Counted from the first letter of the stretch, positions 42,094 to 54,210 are shown. The stretch: DNA of 64,000 nt from Pseudomonas sp. S35 (GCF_009866765.1 NZ_CP019431.1:5600001-5664000); one strand, 5' to 3'. Numbers and translations are program-made. Notes: generated by a model from the letters alone, not told the origin.

Positions 42094-42489
42094 TTACTCC
42101 TTGGCGTCTTCAGGTGCGGACGGGTGTTGGCTGTCTTCAGCCACCGCGCGCTCGATCAGTGCCGACAGGTGCGCACCACGCACGACACTTTCGTCGTAGT
42201 GGAAGTGCAACTGTGGAACGCTGCGCAGCTTCATTTCACGGGCCAACTGCATACGCAGGAAACCTGCGGCCGAGTTGAGCACCTTGATGCTTTGTGCGAT
42301 TTCTTCACTGTTGTCCTGGCCCATCACGGTGATGAAGATCTTGGCGTGACCCACGTCACGGCTCACTTCAACGGCGGTGATGGTGACCAGGCCAACGCGT
42401 GGGTCTTTGACTTCGCGACGGATCAGTTGGGCCAGCTCTCGCTGCATCTGATCGCCGATACGTTGGGTACGGCTGTATTCTTTTGCCAT
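42094..42489 (-). CDS. rbfA: Ribosome-binding factor A
   Basis: Small KH-fold 30S maturation factor needed for 16S rRNA 5' processing and cold adaptation. 131 residues with [30 protein letters not shown] at the N-terminus. It ends right before truB. A 159-base gap with a GC-rich hairpin separates it from infB. Confidence 0.96.
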   Translation of the reverse strand: MAKEYSRTQRIGDQMQRELAQLIRREVKDPRVGLVTITAVEVSRDVGHAKIFITVMGQDNSEEIAQSIKVLNSAAGFLRMQLAREMKLRSVPQLHFHYDESVVRGAHLSALIERAVAEDSQHPSAPEDAKE

Positions 42490-42544
42490 GTCTTGTTACC
42501 TGTTACTGCCACACGGTGAAACCCGTGGGGTCTGAAAGCGGCAA

Positions 42545-42576
42545 ACGCCCGGCCTGACAAAAGCCAGACCGGGCGT
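42545..42576 (-). repeat. GC-rich hairpin between infB and rbfA
   Basis: ACGCCCGG-x-CTG / CAG-x-CCGGGCGT (42545-42556 and 42565-42576) with a short loop. No T-tract in the minus direction. It may mark RNA processing or partial termination within the operon. Confidence 0.55.
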
Positions 42577-42648
42577 TGCGTTTAGAGTCCGTACGCTGCG
42601 CGGGGCATCTGCATGCCCACACACTGCGTGGCTCCTGAAGTGCGCGAG

Positions 42649-45174
42649 TTAGAGGCTGCGAGCAACCTGGACCTTCTCGTAGACTTCGATCTTGTCGCCA
42701 GCCTTGACGTCGTTGTAGCTCTTGACGCCGATACCGCATTCCATGCCGGCACGTACTTCGGAAGCGTCATCCTTGAAGCGGCGCAGGGATTCCAGCTCGC
42801 CTTCGAAGATAACGATGTCTTCACGCAGTACACGGATTGGACGGTTACGGTACACGGTACCTTCGATAACCATGCAACCGGCGATCGCGCCGAATTTCGG
42901 CGAGCGGAACACGTCACGCACCTCGGCCACACCCAGGATGTTCTCCCGGACGTCGCTGCCAAGCATGCCGGTGAGGGCCTTCTTGACGTCTTCGATGATG
43001 TCGTAGATGACGTTGTAGTAACGCATGTCCAGGCCTTCCTGCTCGACGATCTTGCGAGCGCCAGCATCGGCACGCACGTTGAAGCCAAACAGTACAGCGT
43101 TGGAAGCCAGTGCCAGGTTGGCGTCGGACTCGGTGATACCACCGACACCGCCACCGACAACGCGCACTTGCACTTCGTCGTTACCCAGGCCGTTCAAGGC
43201 GCCGTTCAACGCTTCAAGGGAACCACGAACGTCAGATTTGAGGACGATGTTAAGCGTCTTCTTCTCTGCCTGGCCCATGTTCTCGAAGATGTTTTCCAGC
43301 TTGCCGGCGTGAGCGCGAGCCAGTTTGACTTCGCGGAACTTGCCTTGACGGAACAGAGCCACTTCACGGGCTTTCTTCTCGTCCGACAGTACGCTCATCT
43401 CGTCGCCAGCGTCCGGGGTACCGTCCAGGCCGAGGATTTCGACAGGGATGGAAGGACCGGCTTCCTTGATTGGCTTGCCGTTCTCGTCGAGCATGGCACG
43501 TACACGGCCGTAGTTCGAACCGACCAGTACCATGTCGCCTTGGCGCAGGGTACCGTCTTGAACCAGAACGGTTGCAACCGGGCCACGACCTTTGTCGAGA
43601 CGCGATTCAACCACAACACCGCGGCCTGGGGCCGATGGGGTTGCTTTCAGTTCGAGTACTTCAGCTTGCAGCAGGACTGCTTCGAGCAGTTCGTCAACGC
43701 CAGTACCGACTTTCGCCGAAACCGAAACGAACGGCGTATCACCGCCCCACTCTTCAGACGTCACGCCGTGAACCGACAGTTCGCTACGGATGCGATCGAG
43801 ATCGGCGCCCGGCTTGTCGATTTTGTTCACTGCAACAACCAGTGGAACACCAGCGGCCTTGGCGTGCTGGACAGCTTCAATGGTCTGCGGCATCACGCCG
43901 TCGTCCGCTGCAACTACCAGGATCACGATGTCAGTCGCCTTGGCACCACGGGCACGCATTGCGGTAAACGCAGCGTGACCCGGGGTGTCGAGGAAGGTGA
44001 CCATGCCGCGCTCGGTTTCAACGTGGTACGCACCGATGTGCTGCGTGATACCGCCGGCTTCGCCAGCAGCTACCTTGGCACGACGGATGTAGTCGAGCAG
44101 CGACGTCTTACCATGGTCAACGTGGCCCATTACGGTCACAACTGGCGCACGGGAGAACGTCTCACCTTCAAACTTCAGGGACTCTGCCAGGGAATCTTCC
44201 AGGGCGGTGTCGCTGACCAGGGTCACTTTGTGGCCCAACTCTTCAGCCACAAGCTGAGCAGTTTCCTGATCAAGCACCTGGTTGATGGTCGCTGGAGTAC
44301 CCAGTTTGAACATGAACTTGATGATTTCAGCAGCCTTGACCGACATCTGATTGGCGAGATCGCCAACAGTGATGGTCTCACCGATCTGCACGTCACGCAC
44401 GACAGGGCCGGTTGGGCTCTGGAAACCGTGGGCGTTGCGCTTCTTCAGCTTGGCCTTGCCGCGACCACCACGACGGAAGCCATCGCTTTCTTCGTCGGTA
44501 GTACGTGGGGCAACGCGTGGAGCAGGCGCTTTCTCTTTGACCGAAGCACGATGCGGAGCGTTTTTACGCTCGCCATCGCCACCACCGCCGCGACGATTGT
44601 TATCGTCGGCACGTGGTTTGTCCGGACGACGAGGTTCTTCACGCTTACGGGCATCGGCAGCAGGTGCTGGTGCAGCGGCAACCGGAGCGGCCTCACGCAC
44701 AGCTTCTGCAGGAGCGCCAGGCGTGGCAACCGCGTCAGTCGAAGCAGTTTGCGCAGCAGCAGGCTGGCGACGCGCTTCTTCTTCGGCGCGACGCTTGGAC
44801 TCTTCTTCAGCCTTCTGACGAGCAGCATTTTCTACTGCGCGACGTTCATCCAGCTCGCGTTTACGCTCGGCTTCGATTTCTTCCGGGCTGCGCTGTACGA
44901 AGACTTTCTTCTTGCGTACTTCAACGCTGATGCTCTTGCTACCAGCAACACGCAGGGTGCTGGTGGTTTTGCGCTGCAATGTAATCTTGCGCGGTTCTTC
45001 CACTTTCGCCTTGTGGCTGCTCTTCAAGTGAGTCAGCAAAGACTGCTTCTCACTATCGCTCACACCTTCATCGGCGGCGGTGTGCGGCAGACCTGCCTCA
45101 CGCATCTGCTGCAACAGGCGCTCTACCGGTGTTTTGACCTCATCGGCCAGTTGTTTCACCGTGACTTGCGTCAT
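42649..45174 (-). CDS. infB: Translation initiation factor IF-2
   Basis: GTPase that brings initiator tRNA-fMet to the 30S subunit. 841 residues: IF2-N domain, long charged Ala/Arg/Glu-rich linker (about residues 95-270), then the G domain with [12 protein letters not shown] (about residue 348), DTPGH and NKIDKPG, and C-terminal domains II-IV binding fMet-tRNA. Its initiator tRNA gene is upstream in the same cluster. It follows nusA by 27 bases. Confidence 0.98.
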   Translation of the reverse strand: MTQVTVKQLADEVKTPVERLLQQMREAGLPHTAADEGVSDSEKQSLLTHLKSSHKAKVEEPRKITLQRKTTSTLRVAGSKSISVEVRKKKVFVQRSPEEIEAERKRELDERRAVENAARQKAEEESKRRAEEEARRQPAAAQTASTDAVATPGAPAEAVREAAPVAAAPAPAADARKREEPRRPDKPRADDNNRRGGGGDGERKNAPHRASVKEKAPAPRVAPRTTDEESDGFRRGGRGKAKLKKRNAHGFQSPTGPVVRDVQIGETITVGDLANQMSVKAAEIIKFMFKLGTPATINQVLDQETAQLVAEELGHKVTLVSDTALEDSLAESLKFEGETFSRAPVVTVMGHVDHGKTSLLDYIRRAKVAAGEAGGITQHIGAYHVETERGMVTFLDTPGHAAFTAMRARGAKATDIVILVVAADDGVMPQTIEAVQHAKAAGVPLVVAVNKIDKPGADLDRIRSELSVHGVTSEEWGGDTPFVSVSAKVGTGVDELLEAVLLQAEVLELKATPSAPGRGVVVESRLDKGRGPVATVLVQDGTLRQGDMVLVGSNYGRVRAMLDENGKPIKEAGPSIPVEILGLDGTPDAGDEMSVLSDEKKAREVALFRQGKFREVKLARAHAGKLENIFENMGQAEKKTLNIVLKSDVRGSLEALNGALNGLGNDEVQVRVVGGGVGGITESDANLALASNAVLFGFNVRADAGARKIVEQEGLDMRYYNVIYDIIEDVKKALTGMLGSDVRENILGVAEVRDVFRSPKFGAIAGCMVIEGTVYRNRPIRVLREDIVIFEGELESLRRFKDDASEVRAGMECGIGVKSYNDVKAGDKIEVYEKVQVARSL

Positions 45175-45201
45175 GCACTTCTCTCCTCAGGCCGCGCCTA
45201 A

Positions 45202-46683
45202 TTACTCGAACCAATGGGCTCGGGCGGCCATGATCAACTTGCCGGCACGATCATCGTCAATGCCGTCGATGTCGAGCAGGTCGTCAATAGACTGCTCGGC
45301 CAGGTCTTCGCGGGTAATTACGCCGCGCACCGCCAGTTCCATCGCCAAATCCTTGTCCATACCCTCAAGCGAGAGCAGGTCTTCGGCCGGATGGGCGTCT
45401 GCCAGCTTTTCCTCAGTAGCGATGGCTTTAGTCAACAAACGATCCTTGGCCCGAGCGCGAAGCTCGTTGACGGTGTCTTCGTCAAAGCCGTCGATGTTGA
45501 GCATTTCTTCCAACGGTACGTAGGCAATCTCTTCCAGGCTGGTAAAGCCTTCATCTACCAGCACCTGCGCCAGGTCTTCGTCGACTTCCAGCTCGTCGAT
45601 GAAGTTGCGCAGGATGTCGCCGGTTTCAGCTTGCTGCTTAGCCTGGATGTCCGATTCGGTCATCACGTTCAGGGTCCAGCCGGTCAGTTGGCTGGCCAGA
45701 CGCACGTTCTGACCACCACGACCAATGGCCTGAGCCAGATTGTCTGCGCCAACGGCGATGTCCATTGCATGGGCATCTTCGTCAACGATAATTGCCGCCA
45801 CTTCAGCCGGCGACATGGCGTTGATCACGAACTGCGCCGGGTTATCGTCCCACAGGACGATGTCCACACGCTCGCCGCCCAATTCGCCCGACACTGCCTG
45901 GACGCGCGAACCGCGCATACCAATGCAAGCGCCTTGCGGGTCGATGCGTTTGTCTTTGGAACGGACCGCGATCTTGGCGCGCGAACCCGGGTCGCGGGAC
46001 GCAGCCATGACTTCGATCAGGCCTTCGGCGATTTCCGGCACTTCGATACGGAACAGCTCGATCAGCATTTCCGGCGCGGTACGCGACAGGATCAACTGAG
46101 GGCCGCGGTTCTCGGTGCGGATTTCCTTGAGCAGCGCACGCAGGCGCACGCCGACACGGAAGGTTTCGCGAGAGATGATGTCTTCACGGGCCAGCAACGC
46201 TTCTGCGTTGTTACCCAGGTCGACGATCACGTTGTCGCGAGTCACTTTTTTCACGGTACCGGAGATGATTTCACCCAGGCGCTCGCGATAGGCGTCAACG
46301 ACTTGGGCGCGTTCGGCTTCGCGAACCTTCTGCACGATGACCTGTTTGGCGGTCTGTGCAGCAATACGGCCGAACTCGATCGACTCGATCTTTTCTTCGA
46401 CGACATCACCGACCTGGGCGCCTGGGTGCGTTTCAGCAACCTTGCTCGGCCAGGTTTCGATGGCCGGATCATCAAGATCGGCTTCTTCGACGACCGTCCA
46501 GCGACGGAAAGTCTCATAGGCACCGGTGTGGCGGTTGATTTCCACACGCAGATCAACTTCGTCTTCAAAACGCTTTTTGGTAGCAGTGGCCAGGGCCAGC
46601 TCCAGCGCTTCAAAAATCACGTTTGCCGGTACGCCCTTTTCATTGGATACCGACTCAACAACCAGCAGTACTTCTTTGCTCAT
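45202..46683 (-). CDS. nusA: Transcription termination/antitermination protein NusA
   Basis: RNA polymerase-associated factor controlling pausing, termination and antitermination. 493 residues from ATG 46683: N-terminal polymerase-binding domain, S1, two KH domains ([39 protein letters not shown]), and two C-terminal acidic helical repeats. The frame stays open to 46704, but the added residues are not conserved-looking. It follows rimP and precedes infB. Confidence 0.97.
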   Translation of the reverse strand: MSKEVLLVVESVSNEKGVPANVIFEALELALATATKKRFEDEVDLRVEINRHTGAYETFRRWTVVEEADLDDPAIETWPSKVAETHPGAQVGDVVEEKIESIEFGRIAAQTAKQVIVQKVREAERAQVVDAYRERLGEIISGTVKKVTRDNVIVDLGNNAEALLAREDIISRETFRVGVRLRALLKEIRTENRGPQLILSRTAPEMLIELFRIEVPEIAEGLIEVMAASRDPGSRAKIAVRSKDKRIDPQGACIGMRGSRVQAVSGELGGERVDIVLWDDNPAQFVINAMSPAEVAAIIVDEDAHAMDIAVGADNLAQAIGRGGQNVRLASQLTGWTLNVMTESDIQAKQQAETGDILRNFIDELEVDEDLAQVLVDEGFTSLEEIAYVPLEEMLNIDGFDEDTVNELRARAKDRLLTKAIATEEKLADAHPAEDLLSLEGMDKDLAMELAVRGVITREDLAEQSIDDLLDIDGIDDDRAGKLIMAARAHWFE

Positions 46684-46730
46684 CGTACGCCTCGCCTTTC
46701 GCAAGCCATTGGATCCGCGGGATCCGCGTC

Positions 46731-47189
46731 TCAGTCAAAACTGGGAATAATGTTGGCCTTGTCGATCATATCGATCGGCAACAGGAACTCATGGTCTTCT
46801 ACCTGCACCACGACATCCTGTTCTTCTACGCCGCGCAGAAGGCCCTGAAAGTTGCGTCGCCCTTCAAAGGGAGATCGCAGCTTGATCTTCACTTGTTCAC
46901 CGGCAAATTTTGCAAACTGCTCAATAGTGAACAGTGGGCGTTCCATGCCTGGCGAGGAAACTTCGAGGGTGTATTCAACGGAAATCGGATCTTCAACATC
47001 CAGGACACCGCTGATCTGACGGCTGACAATGGCGCAATCGTCCACCAGCACACCGCCCTCTTTATCGATATAAACGCGCAACATTGAGTGGCGACCTTGA
47101 GCCGAAAACTCAATACCCCAGCATTCATAGCCTAGGGCCACGACCACCGGGGCCAGCAAGGCCTGCAACTCTTCTAGCTTGCTCGACAC
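46731..47189 (-). CDS. rimP: Ribosome maturation factor RimP
   Basis: 30S assembly factor. 152 residues from GTG 47189, which has the SD GAGGGGG a few bases upstream and matches the family start ([24 protein letters not shown]). The frame continues to 47252, but that extension runs through a terminator and is rejected. It is the first protein-coding gene after the tRNA-fMet gene and its tandem terminators. Confidence 0.95.
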   Translation of the reverse strand: MSSKLEELQALLAPVVVALGYECWGIEFSAQGRHSMLRVYIDKEGGVLVDDCAIVSRQISGVLDVEDPISVEYTLEVSSPGMERPLFTIEQFAKFAGEQVKIKLRSPFEGRRNFQGLLRGVEEQDVVVQVEDHEFLLPIDMIDKANIIPSFD

Positions 47190-47235
47190 CTGAACCCCCT
47201 CGTGCATGTATGTGCATGCTGTGCAAAATAAAAAA

Positions 47236-47252
47236 ATGGGCGAAACGCCCAT
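47236..47252 (-). terminator. Terminator between tRNA-fMet and rimP (promoter-proximal to rimP)
   Basis: ATGGGCG / CGCCCAT with a three-base loop, followed in the minus direction by a seven-base T-run and more T-rich sequence (plus-strand A-run 47226-47236). It lies about 50 bases before the rimP start. Confidence 0.85.
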
Positions 47253-47258
47253 CCTTGA

Positions 47259-47280
47259 AACGCCGTCGAACAGCGGCGTT
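47259..47280 (-). repeat. Hairpin between the two terminators upstream of rimP
   Basis: AACGCCG / CGGCGTT (47259-47265 and 47274-47280) with an eight-base loop. No T-tract. It may form part of a compact leader structure. Confidence 0.5.
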
Positions 47281-47297
47281 GAAAGTGTCCAGCTAAC

Positions 47298-47319
47298 AAA
47301 AAGCCCCTTAAAAGGGGCT
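47298..47319 (-). terminator. Intrinsic terminator after tRNA-fMet
   Basis: AGCCCCTT / AAGGGGCT (47302-47309 and 47312-47319) with a two-base loop, followed by TTTTT in the minus direction, 11 bases after the tRNA. Confidence 0.9.
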
Positions 47320-47329
47320 CCGCTAAAAC

Positions 47330-47406
<77 letters not shown>

Positions 47407-47473
47407 ACAAAGCTGGGGCGGAAGTATACGACCGATCCCTTGCAGGGTCAATGTAACCTTCCACCTACAAGAA

Positions 47474-47491
47474 AGCCCGCAACAGCGGGCT
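47474..47491 (-). terminator. Hairpin between tRNA-Leu and tRNA-fMet
   Basis: AGCCCGC / GCGGGCT with a four-base loop, followed by TTTC in the minus direction. Possible intrinsic terminator. Confidence 0.65.
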
Positions 47492-47502
47492 CTCCTGATA
47501 AT

Positions 47503-47588
47503 TGGTACCGAGAAGGGGACTCGAACCCCTACACCCTATGGGCACAACCACCTCAAGGTTGCGTGTCTACCAATTCCACCACCTCGGC
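47503..47588 (-). tRNA. tRNA-Leu (anticodon GAG)
   Basis: 86-base class II tRNA on the minus strand with a long variable arm. The anticodon loop is TTGAGGT, giving anticodon GAG for CTC/CTT codons. Acceptor arm GCCGAGG/CTCGGT and encoded CCA are present. It lies between secG and tRNA-fMet. Confidence 0.97.
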
Positions 47589-47610
47589 AATACAGCGTTT
47601 ACAACCCTTC

Positions 47611-47994
47611 TTACTTTTGCTCTTGAGCTGGAGGCACGTCAGTCGCTGGAGTAGCCGACTTTTGCTCTTGAAGCACCGGGACATCATCAGAAGCCGGTTT
47701 TGCTTTTGGTACTTCCAACACTGCTGGGTTTGGCAAACCTACCTGAGTCAGCACATGAGCTTTCTCTTTAGCAAAGTAACCTAACCCTAAGCTGGTTATG
47801 AAGAAACCTGCGGCAAGTATAGCAGTAAACTTACTAAGAAAGGTAGAGGAACCTTGGCTTCCGAACACAGTATTTGAAGCACCTGCACCGAAAGACGCAC
47901 CAGCATCCGCACCTTTACCCTGTTGCAACAAAACCAGGGCAACTACGCCCAGGGCAGCCAACAGATGAAAAACGACTACGACTGTTTCCAGCAT
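47611..47994 (-). CDS. secG: Preprotein translocase subunit SecG
   Basis: Small inner-membrane subunit of the SecYEG channel. 127 residues from ATG 47994: two membrane helices (about residues 2-22 and 52-73) with the conserved [13 protein letters not shown] loop between them, then a Lys/Pro/Glu-rich tail. The frame extends to 48042 but the extra residues overlap tpiA and are not SecG-like. It starts four bases after the tpiA stop. Confidence 0.93.
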   Translation of the reverse strand: MLETVVVVFHLLAALGVVALVLLQQGKGADAGASFGAGASNTVFGSQGSSTFLSKFTAILAAGFFITSLGLGYFAKEKAHVLTQVGLPNPAVLEVPKAKPASDDVPVLQEQKSATPATDVPPAQEQK

Positions 47995-47998
47995 TTTT

Positions 47999-48754
47999 TC
48001 AGTTTCCCGCGGCGCGACAGATCGCACCGAACTCATCTGCATTCAGGGAAGCTCCACCAATGAGCCCCCCATCGATATCCGGCATGCCGAACAGTTCGAC
48101 CGCATTGGCCGCCTTCACGCTGCCGCCGTATAGAAGCCGCACACCTTGTGCGATTTCAGAATTCTCTGCCGCCAACTGCGCGCGAATGGCTGCGTGCACA
48201 TCCTGCGCCTGTTGCGGTGTAGCAGTCAGCCCGGTACCAATGGCCCAGACCGGCTCGTAAGCAATTACCGCCTTTGCAAACGCACCAACACCCAGCTCCT
48301 CGATGATGCTGCCCAGCTGACGCGAGACAACCTCTAGAGTCTTGCCCGACTCGCGCTGCTCAAGGGTCTCCCCTATGCACAACACTGGAGTCAAGCCACA
48401 AGCCTGTGCCGCTGCGAACTTGCGATTGAGTGTCCCATCACGCTCGCCCATCATCTGACGACGCTCGGAGTGCCCAACAAGCACATAGGAACAACCCGCA
48501 TCGACCAACTGGCTTGGAGCAACCTCCCCAGTCAAAGCACCTTGCATGGCTTCCACCGCAGAGTTCTGCGCGCCGACCTGAATCGACTTACCCTTCAAGC
48601 CATCAACCACTTGGGTGATATGCAAGCAAGGCGGGAAAACCGCGATATCAACACCGCTAGGCAAGGCCAAGTGACGAAGGCCGTTGATCAGCTCAGCGAC
48701 ACTGGCGCGGGTACCGTGCATCTTCCAGTTACCAGCTACCATCGTGCGACGCAT
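47999..48754 (-). CDS. tpiA: Triosephosphate isomerase
   Basis: Interconverts dihydroxyacetone phosphate and glyceraldehyde-3-phosphate. 251 residues with N/K/H/E catalytic context: NWKMHG, VGHSERR and [11 protein letters not shown]. The gene order glmM-tpiA-secG is the usual one in pseudomonads and enteric relatives. Confidence 0.97.
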   Translation of the reverse strand: MRRTMVAGNWKMHGTRASVAELINGLRHLALPSGVDIAVFPPCLHITQVVDGLKGKSIQVGAQNSAVEAMQGALTGEVAPSQLVDAGCSYVLVGHSERRQMMGERDGTLNRKFAAAQACGLTPVLCIGETLEQRESGKTLEVVSRQLGSIIEELGVGAFAKAVIAYEPVWAIGTGLTATPQQAQDVHAAIRAQLAAENSEIAQGVRLLYGGSVKAANAVELFGMPDIDGGLIGGASLNADEFGAICRAAGN

Positions 48755-48820
48755 GCTGCACCCCGTCGGTCAAAGTGGGCGCAGATGTTACCCAACCACA
48801 CCATCACTGGCAAGCCGAAT

Positions 48821-50158
48821 TCAGGCGCAAACTTCAGTTACTAGTTTTGCCAGGTCTTCGGCGTGGCCGCGAACCTGTATTTCGTCGTCGCCTTCGACCA
48901 TAACGCGCACCAGAGGCTCTGTGCCGGACTTGCGCAGCAATACCCGCCCACGCCCCGCCATTGCCAGGGTCACACGCTCACAAGCCTCTTTGACAGTTGG
49001 GTGTTCGATCGGGTTTTCACCGCCGGCGAAACGCACGTTGAGCAAGACTTGCGGGCATTTGCGCAACGCCTGGCGAGCCTGAGCCAGGCTCTCTTCGCGA
49101 CGACGCAGGGACAGCAGCACTTGCAGCGCAGCAATAATCGCGTCACCCGTAGTAGTGTGCTGGAAGCAGACGACATGCCCGGAGTTCTCGCCACCCACCT
49201 GCCAATTACGTTCCAGCAATTCAGCGATCACATAGCGGTCACCGACATTGGCGCGGACAAAAGGAATTCCCAGGTCCGCAAGGGCCAGTTCAAGCCCCAA
49301 ATTACTCATCAACGTGCCGACAACGCCGCCTTGCAGCTTGTTACGCTCATGCAGATCGCGGGCAATGATAAACAACAGGTCGTCACCATCTACCACCGCA
49401 CCCGTGTGATCCACCATCAGCACACGATCACCGTCACCGTCGAAGGCAATCCCCAGATCGGCATGCTCGGCCAATACAGCAGCCTGCAGCTGCTCCATAT
49501 GGGTGGAGCCGCAGTTTTCGTTGATGTTCAGTCCGTTTGGCTGGGCCGACAGGACCGTCACATCCGCCCCCAACTCCTTGAATACGCTTGGCGCTACCTT
49601 GTAGGTCGCACCATGGGCGCAATCGATAACAATCTTCAGGCCAGCAAAGTTCGTGCTGGTTGGCACGCTGCTTTTGCAGAACTCAATATAACGACCTGAC
49701 GCGTCGTTTATACGCGAGACCTTACCCAACTTACTGGACTCAACCACCGTCATCGGCGCGTCCAGCAGCTCTTCGATCATCAACTCGATCTCGTCCGGCA
49801 GCTTGGTGCCCTGGCCCGAGAAAAACTTGATGCCGTTGTCGTCATGCGGGTTGTGAGAGGCACTGATCACAATACCGGCTTCAGCGTGAAAGGTACGCGT
49901 CAGGTAAGCGATCGCCGGCGTCGGCATTGGGCCCAGCAACATTACATCAGCACCTGCGGCGGACAAGCCGGCCTCCAGGGCAGACTCAAACATGTACCCC
50001 GAAATACGCGTGTCCTTGCCCACCAGAATGCGGCACGCGCCCATGCTACGGAACGCCATGCCTGCCGCCCAACCCAGCTTGAGCATGAAATCAGGAGTAA
50101 TCGGAAACTCGCCGACCCGGCCACGAATACCATCGGTGCCAAAATATTTTTTTGTCAT
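48821..50158 (-). CDS. glmM: Phosphoglucosamine mutase
   Basis: Converts glucosamine-6-phosphate to glucosamine-1-phosphate for peptidoglycan and lipopolysaccharide precursors. 445 residues with active-site serine S101 ([12 protein letters not shown]), the metal-binding DGDGDRV and the sugar/phosphate-binding C-terminal loop [15 protein letters not shown]. It follows folP by 16 bases, as in E. coli. Confidence 0.98.
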   Translation of the reverse strand: MTKKYFGTDGIRGRVGEFPITPDFMLKLGWAAGMAFRSMGACRILVGKDTRISGYMFESALEAGLSAAGADVMLLGPMPTPAIAYLTRTFHAEAGIVISASHNPHDDNGIKFFSGQGTKLPDEIELMIEELLDAPMTVVESSKLGKVSRINDASGRYIEFCKSSVPTSTNFAGLKIVIDCAHGATYKVAPSVFKELGADVTVLSAQPNGLNINENCGSTHMEQLQAAVLAEHADLGIAFDGDGDRVLMVDHTGAVVDGDDLLFIIARDLHERNKLQGGVVGTLMSNLGLELALADLGIPFVRANVGDRYVIAELLERNWQVGGENSGHVVCFQHTTTGDAIIAALQVLLSLRRREESLAQARQALRKCPQVLLNVRFAGGENPIEHPTVKEACERVTLAMAGRGRVLLRKSGTEPLVRVMVEGDDEIQVRGHAEDLAKLVTEVCA

Positions 50159-50174
50159 AAGTGCTCCTTCATTC

Positions 50175-51026
50175 TTATTCGGCTGATTCTACAGCGGCAA
50201 TCATGCGCACTACATCCACGGTCTCGGCGACATCATGAACACGCAAGATACGCGCCCCCTTGGCCACCGCAAGCGCTGCCAGTGCAAGACCACCGTACAA
50301 CCGCTCACCCACCGGACGATTCAACGCCAGCCCTATCATGCTCTTGCGCGAGACACCGACCAAAAGAGGCCGACCAAGCGCGTGCAGGGACTCCATGTGC
50401 TTGAACAGGCTTAAATTGTGCTGAAGGGTCTTGGCGAAGCCAAATCCCGGATCAAGGATGATTTTTTCCGCAGCAATGCCGGCAGCGGCGCACCGCGCAA
50501 CCCGGTCAGCGAGAAAACCGCTCACTTCGCCAACAAGGTCATCGTAGTGCGGACTGTCCTGCATATTGCCGGGCTCACCCAGCATGTGCATCAGACACAC
50601 CGGCAAACCAGTAGCTGCGGCAGCATCCAGGGCACCGTCACGCTGAAGGGAACGCACATCATTGATCAGCCCCGCTCCCAGACGCGCAGTCTCGCGCATC
50701 ACGGCAGGCGTGGACGTATCAACCGAGATGATCACATCCAGCTCACGAGCAATGCGCTCGACGACAGGCGCTACCCGCTCCAACTCTTCCAAAGGAGAAA
50801 CGACGCGAGCACCTGGCCGGGTCGATTCCCCCCCCACATCAATCAACGTTGCACCCGCCGAGACCATTGCCTCGGCATGACGCAACGCCGCATCAAGCTG
50901 GCTAAAACGGCCACCATCGGAAAAGGAGTCGGGAGTTACGTTGAGGATACCCATGACATGCGTATGGGATAAATCAAGAACCCGGTTGCCGCAAGGCAAC
51001 CGGGTGAAGGACGAAGCAAAAGTCAT
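50175..51026 (-). CDS. folP: Dihydropteroate synthase
   Basis: Joins p-aminobenzoate to the pterin pyrophosphate made by FolK; target of sulfonamides. 283 residues with [16 protein letters not shown] (about residues 24-39), the GGESTRPGA pterin loop and the C-terminal RVHDVAETV. It starts eight bases after the ftsH stop. A wild-type housekeeping folP; no acquired sulfonamide-resistance gene is seen nearby. Confidence 0.97.
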   Translation of the reverse strand: MTFASSFTRLPCGNRVLDLSHTHVMGILNVTPDSFSDGGRFSQLDAALRHAEAMVSAGATLIDVGGESTRPGARVVSPLEELERVAPVVERIARELDVIISVDTSTPAVMRETARLGAGLINDVRSLQRDGALDAAAATGLPVCLMHMLGEPGNMQDSPHYDDLVGEVSGFLADRVARCAAAGIAAEKIILDPGFGFAKTLQHNLSLFKHMESLHALGRPLLVGVSRKSMIGLALNRPVGERLYGGLALAALAVAKGARILRVHDVAETVDVVRMIAAVESAE

Positions 51027-51034
51027 TTCAAACC

Positions 51035-52945
51035 TTAATGGTCAGCTGCCGGGCCACCGATCGGGGTTTCAGGGCGCTCGTTCTGAACAACTGGCGGAGT
51101 GCCAGAAGTGCCCGAACCACCTTCCCAATCGCGAGGCTCACGCGGTGCGCGACCGGCCATGATGTCGTCGATTTGGTCAGCATCAATGGTCTCGTACTTC
51201 ATCAGTGCATCGGCCATTGCGTCCAGCTTGTCGCGGTTATCCGTGAGGATCTGCTTAGCGGTGCCGTAGCACTGATCAATGATGCTACGCACCTCGGAGT
51301 CGATCAGCTTGGCTGTCTCACCAGAGAAGCTCGCGCTTTGACCACCGCCACCGCGCCCCAGGAATACTTCACCTTCTTCCTCGGCATACATCAAAGGACC
51401 CAGCTTTTCCGACAGACCCCACTTGGTCACCATGTTCCGTGCGATCTGACTGGCACGCATGATGTCGTTAGAGGCGCCGGTAGTGACACCATCGAAGCCC
51501 AGGGTCATCTCTTCAGCAATACGGCCGCCGTACAGCGAGCAGATCTGGCTGATCAGTGCACGCTTGGACAGGCTGTAGCGATCCTCTTCAGGCAGGAACA
51601 TAGTGACGCCCAGCGCCCGACCACGAGGAATGATCGACACTTTGTAGACCGGGTCGTGCTCAGGCACAACGCGCCCCACAATGGCGTGGCCAGCTTCGTG
51701 GTAAGCCGTGTTCTGCTTCTCTTTTTCGGACATGACCATGGATTTGCGCTCTGCACCCATCATGATCTTGTCTTTTGCCAGTTCGAACTCTTTCATTTCA
51801 ACGATGCGCTTGCCAGTACGGGCAGCGAACAGCGACGCCTCGTTCACCAGGTTGGCCAAGTCCGCACCCGAGAAGCCCGGGGTACCACGAGCGATCACCG
51901 CCGGAGCAACATCGTCACCCATTGGCACTTTACGCATATGCACCTTGAGGATCTGCTCGCGCCCACGAATGTCCGGCAGCCCTACTACAACCTGACGGTC
52001 GAAACGCCCCGGACGCAACAGCGCTGGGTCCAACACATCCGGCCGGTTGGTGGCCGCGATGACAATGATGCCGTCATTCATTTCAAAGCCATCCATCTCA
52101 ACCAGCAACTGGTTGAGGGTCTGCTCACGCTCATCATGACCACCACCCATGCCTGCACCACGATGGCGACCAACGGCATCGATTTCATCGATAAAGATGA
52201 TGCATGGCGCATGTTTCTTGGCCTGTTCAAACATATCGCGAACACGGCTGGCGCCGACGCCGACGAACATTTCAACGAAGTCGGAACCCGAAATGGTGAA
52301 GAAGGGCACTTTGGCTTCACCGGCGATAGCCTTGGCCAGCAAGGTCTTACCGGTACCCGGAGGGCCTACCATCAGCACGCCGCGAGGAATGCGGCCGCCC
52401 AAACGCTGAAACTTGCCTGGATCGCGCAGGAACTCGACCAGTTCGCCGACTTCTTCCTTGGCCTCGTCACAACCAGCAACGTCAGCCAGCGTGGTCTTTA
52501 CCTGATCTTCGGACAGCAGGCGCGCCTTGCTCTTGCCAAAGCTCATAGGCCCGCCCTTGCCCCCCGCGCCACCTTGCATCTGGCGCATGAAGAACATGAA
52601 CACGGCGATAATCACCAGGATCGGGAAGCTCGCGACCAGCAACTGAGTCCAGATGCTCTGTTGCTCAGGCTGCTTGCCCTCGACAACCACATGGTTATCC
52701 ACCAGGTCGCCGATCAGGCCATTGTCCGGGATGTTCGGGCGAATGGTCTTGAAGCCATCGCCATCATTGCGTTTGCCGGTGATCACAGCGCCATCAACCG
52801 TCACGCGCTCGACCTTGCCATCCTTAACTTGCTGGATGAAGTCGGAATAGTTGAGGGTCTGCGGCTCGTTAGGGCTGGAGAAGTTGTTCATCACCGTCAC
52901 CAGGACAGCCGCGATGATCAACCACAGGATCAGATTCTTTGCCAT
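51035..52945 (-). CDS. ftsH: ATP-dependent zinc metalloprotease FtsH
   Basis: Membrane-anchored AAA+ protease that degrades membrane and regulatory proteins, including LpxC in related bacteria. 636 residues from ATG 52945: two N-terminal membrane helices flanking a periplasmic domain (about residues 4-120), AAA+ module with Walker A GPPGTGKT (about residue 198) and the SRH, then the zinc-protease motif HEAGH (about 418). A TTG at 52954 would add three residues but is less likely. Confidence 0.97.
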   Translation of the reverse strand: MAKNLILWLIIAAVLVTVMNNFSSPNEPQTLNYSDFIQQVKDGKVERVTVDGAVITGKRNDGDGFKTIRPNIPDNGLIGDLVDNHVVVEGKQPEQQSIWTQLLVASFPILVIIAVFMFFMRQMQGGAGGKGGPMSFGKSKARLLSEDQVKTTLADVAGCDEAKEEVGELVEFLRDPGKFQRLGGRIPRGVLMVGPPGTGKTLLAKAIAGEAKVPFFTISGSDFVEMFVGVGASRVRDMFEQAKKHAPCIIFIDEIDAVGRHRGAGMGGGHDEREQTLNQLLVEMDGFEMNDGIIVIAATNRPDVLDPALLRPGRFDRQVVVGLPDIRGREQILKVHMRKVPMGDDVAPAVIARGTPGFSGADLANLVNEASLFAARTGKRIVEMKEFELAKDKIMMGAERKSMVMSEKEKQNTAYHEAGHAIVGRVVPEHDPVYKVSIIPRGRALGVTMFLPEEDRYSLSKRALISQICSLYGGRIAEEMTLGFDGVTTGASNDIMRASQIARNMVTKWGLSEKLGPLMYAEEEGEVFLGRGGGGQSASFSGETAKLIDSEVRSIIDQCYGTAKQILTDNRDKLDAMADALMKYETIDADQIDDIMAGRAPREPRDWEGGSGTSGTPPVVQNERPETPIGGPAADH

Positions 52946-53145
52946 ATCGTTCAATTAACTACCCTCTGAAGCAAGCTCCGCTACTGGCGCGCGCTTCGCA
53001 TGATATTCACCGGCCTAACTTACTACATTACCTACAACTCTGGCAGGCGCCGTCTGTAACCCTTTGTGAAACTTTGACTACACAATATTCGTAAAGCTTC
53101 GTGACGAAAGCGATATAAAAAAACCTATCGCCCTCCTCGAAAAAA

Positions 53146-53796
53146 TCAAAAACGCTCTTCGCTCGCCGCACCTTCAACCCCGCGGAACCCGCGGCACAAC
53201 AGGTATTGCTCGCGAGACCGGTCCCGGGATGAGTCGGGTTTGCGCGTCTGCACCTTGTCGAACAGCTTGCGAATGTTCTTGTGGTACTCGTCAAAACCTT
53301 CGCCCTGGAAGACTTTCACCAGAAAATCACCACCCGGACGCAACACCCGACCCGCCAAATCCAGCGCCAATTCACAGAGGAACATGGCCCGTGGCATATC
53401 AACGGCCGGTAATCCACTCATATTGGGGGCCATGTCGGAAATCACAAGGTCTACCTGCGAATTTCCCACAGCCTCCAGGATCTCGGCCAATACCGAGTCC
53501 TGGGTGAAGTCGCCGTGCACAAAGGTCACATCCGGGATGCTGTCCATCTCAAGGATATCGGACGCGATCAATCGGCCCTGGCCACCAATCAGACGACTGG
53601 TCACTTGAGACCAACCACCCGGGGCCGCGCCAAGATCAATAACGCTCATGCCTGGACGAATCAATTTGTCCTTGTCCTGGATCTCCAGGAGCTTGTAACT
53701 GGCCCGCGAACGGTACCCGTCCTTCTGCGCCTTTTTGACGTAAGGATCGTTGAAATGCTCTTGCAGCCACTTAAGGCTAGTTTTGGAACGGGCCAC
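53146..53796 (-). CDS. rlmE: 23S rRNA (uridine-2'-O)-methyltransferase RlmE
   Basis: FtsJ-family 2'-O-methyltransferase acting on U2552 of 23S rRNA in the A-loop. 216 residues with the SAM motif [14 protein letters not shown], the catalytic [11 protein letters not shown] and the downstream lysine in [10 protein letters not shown]. It is upstream of ftsH on the same strand (200-base gap) and divergent from yhbY. Confidence 0.95.
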   Translation of the reverse strand: MARSKTSLKWLQEHFNDPYVKKAQKDGYRSRASYKLLEIQDKDKLIRPGMSVIDLGAAPGGWSQVTSRLIGGQGRLIASDILEMDSIPDVTFVHGDFTQDSVLAEILEAVGNSQVDLVISDMAPNMSGLPAVDMPRAMFLCELALDLAGRVLRPGGDFLVKVFQGEGFDEYHKNIRKLFDKVQTRKPDSSRDRSREQYLLCRGFRGVEGAASEERF

Positions 53797-53901
53797 GGGC
53801 CACCTCGAAAATAAAACGGGTCGTGATTAACTGGGCGGTCCCGGACTCGCTCGGGTAAACTGGCCGCCGCTTTTTACAAGATCAGACGCAGGGGTCAGAT
53901 T

Positions 53902-54210
53902 ATGCCGCTCACTCAAGAGCAGAAGAAACAGTACAAATCCATTGGCCACCATCTGAAACCAGTTCTGATTGTGGCAGACAACGGTCTGACTGAGGGTGTG
54001 TTAGCCGAACTTGAACGCGCATTGGGCGATCACGAACTGATCAAGATCAAGGTCAACATCCTTGACCGCGAAGCGCGCCTGGCTGCCATTGCAGAACTGT
54101 GCAAGGTAGGCAAAGCGGACCTGGTCCAGGTCATCGGCAAGATGGCGCTGCTGTATCGCAAGAACTTCAGTGCCAACAAGCAACTGTCGAACGTTCATCG
54201 CTTCAAATGA
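53902..54210 (+). CDS. yhbY: YhbY/CRM-domain RNA-binding protein
   Basis: 102-residue stand-alone CRM domain (KSIGHHLKPVLIVADNGLTEGVLAELERALGDHELIKIKV). It binds RNA and is associated with 50S precursors in E. coli. It is divergent from rlmE and ends eight bases before the convergent DUF4149 gene. Confidence 0.92.
   Translation: MPLTQEQKKQYKSIGHHLKPVLIVADNGLTEGVLAELERALGDHELIKIKVNILDREARLAAIAELCKVGKADLVQVIGKMALLYRKNFSANKQLSNVHRFK

Noticed and set aside
42613..45201. 862-codon plus-strand frame opposite infB
   Set aside because: Shadow of infB; no domain and no start signals.
47190..47252. N-terminal extension of rimP
   Set aside because: It would translate through an intrinsic terminator; the GTG at 47189 has a good SD and gives the family length.
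50175..51026. folP as a possible acquired sulfonamide-resistance gene
   Set aside because: It lies in the standard ftsH-folP-glmM order with normal sequence features, so it is the chromosomal housekeeping gene.
51038..52969. 643-codon plus-strand frame opposite ftsH
   Set aside because: Shadow of ftsH; His/Arg/Asp-rich pseudo-protein.
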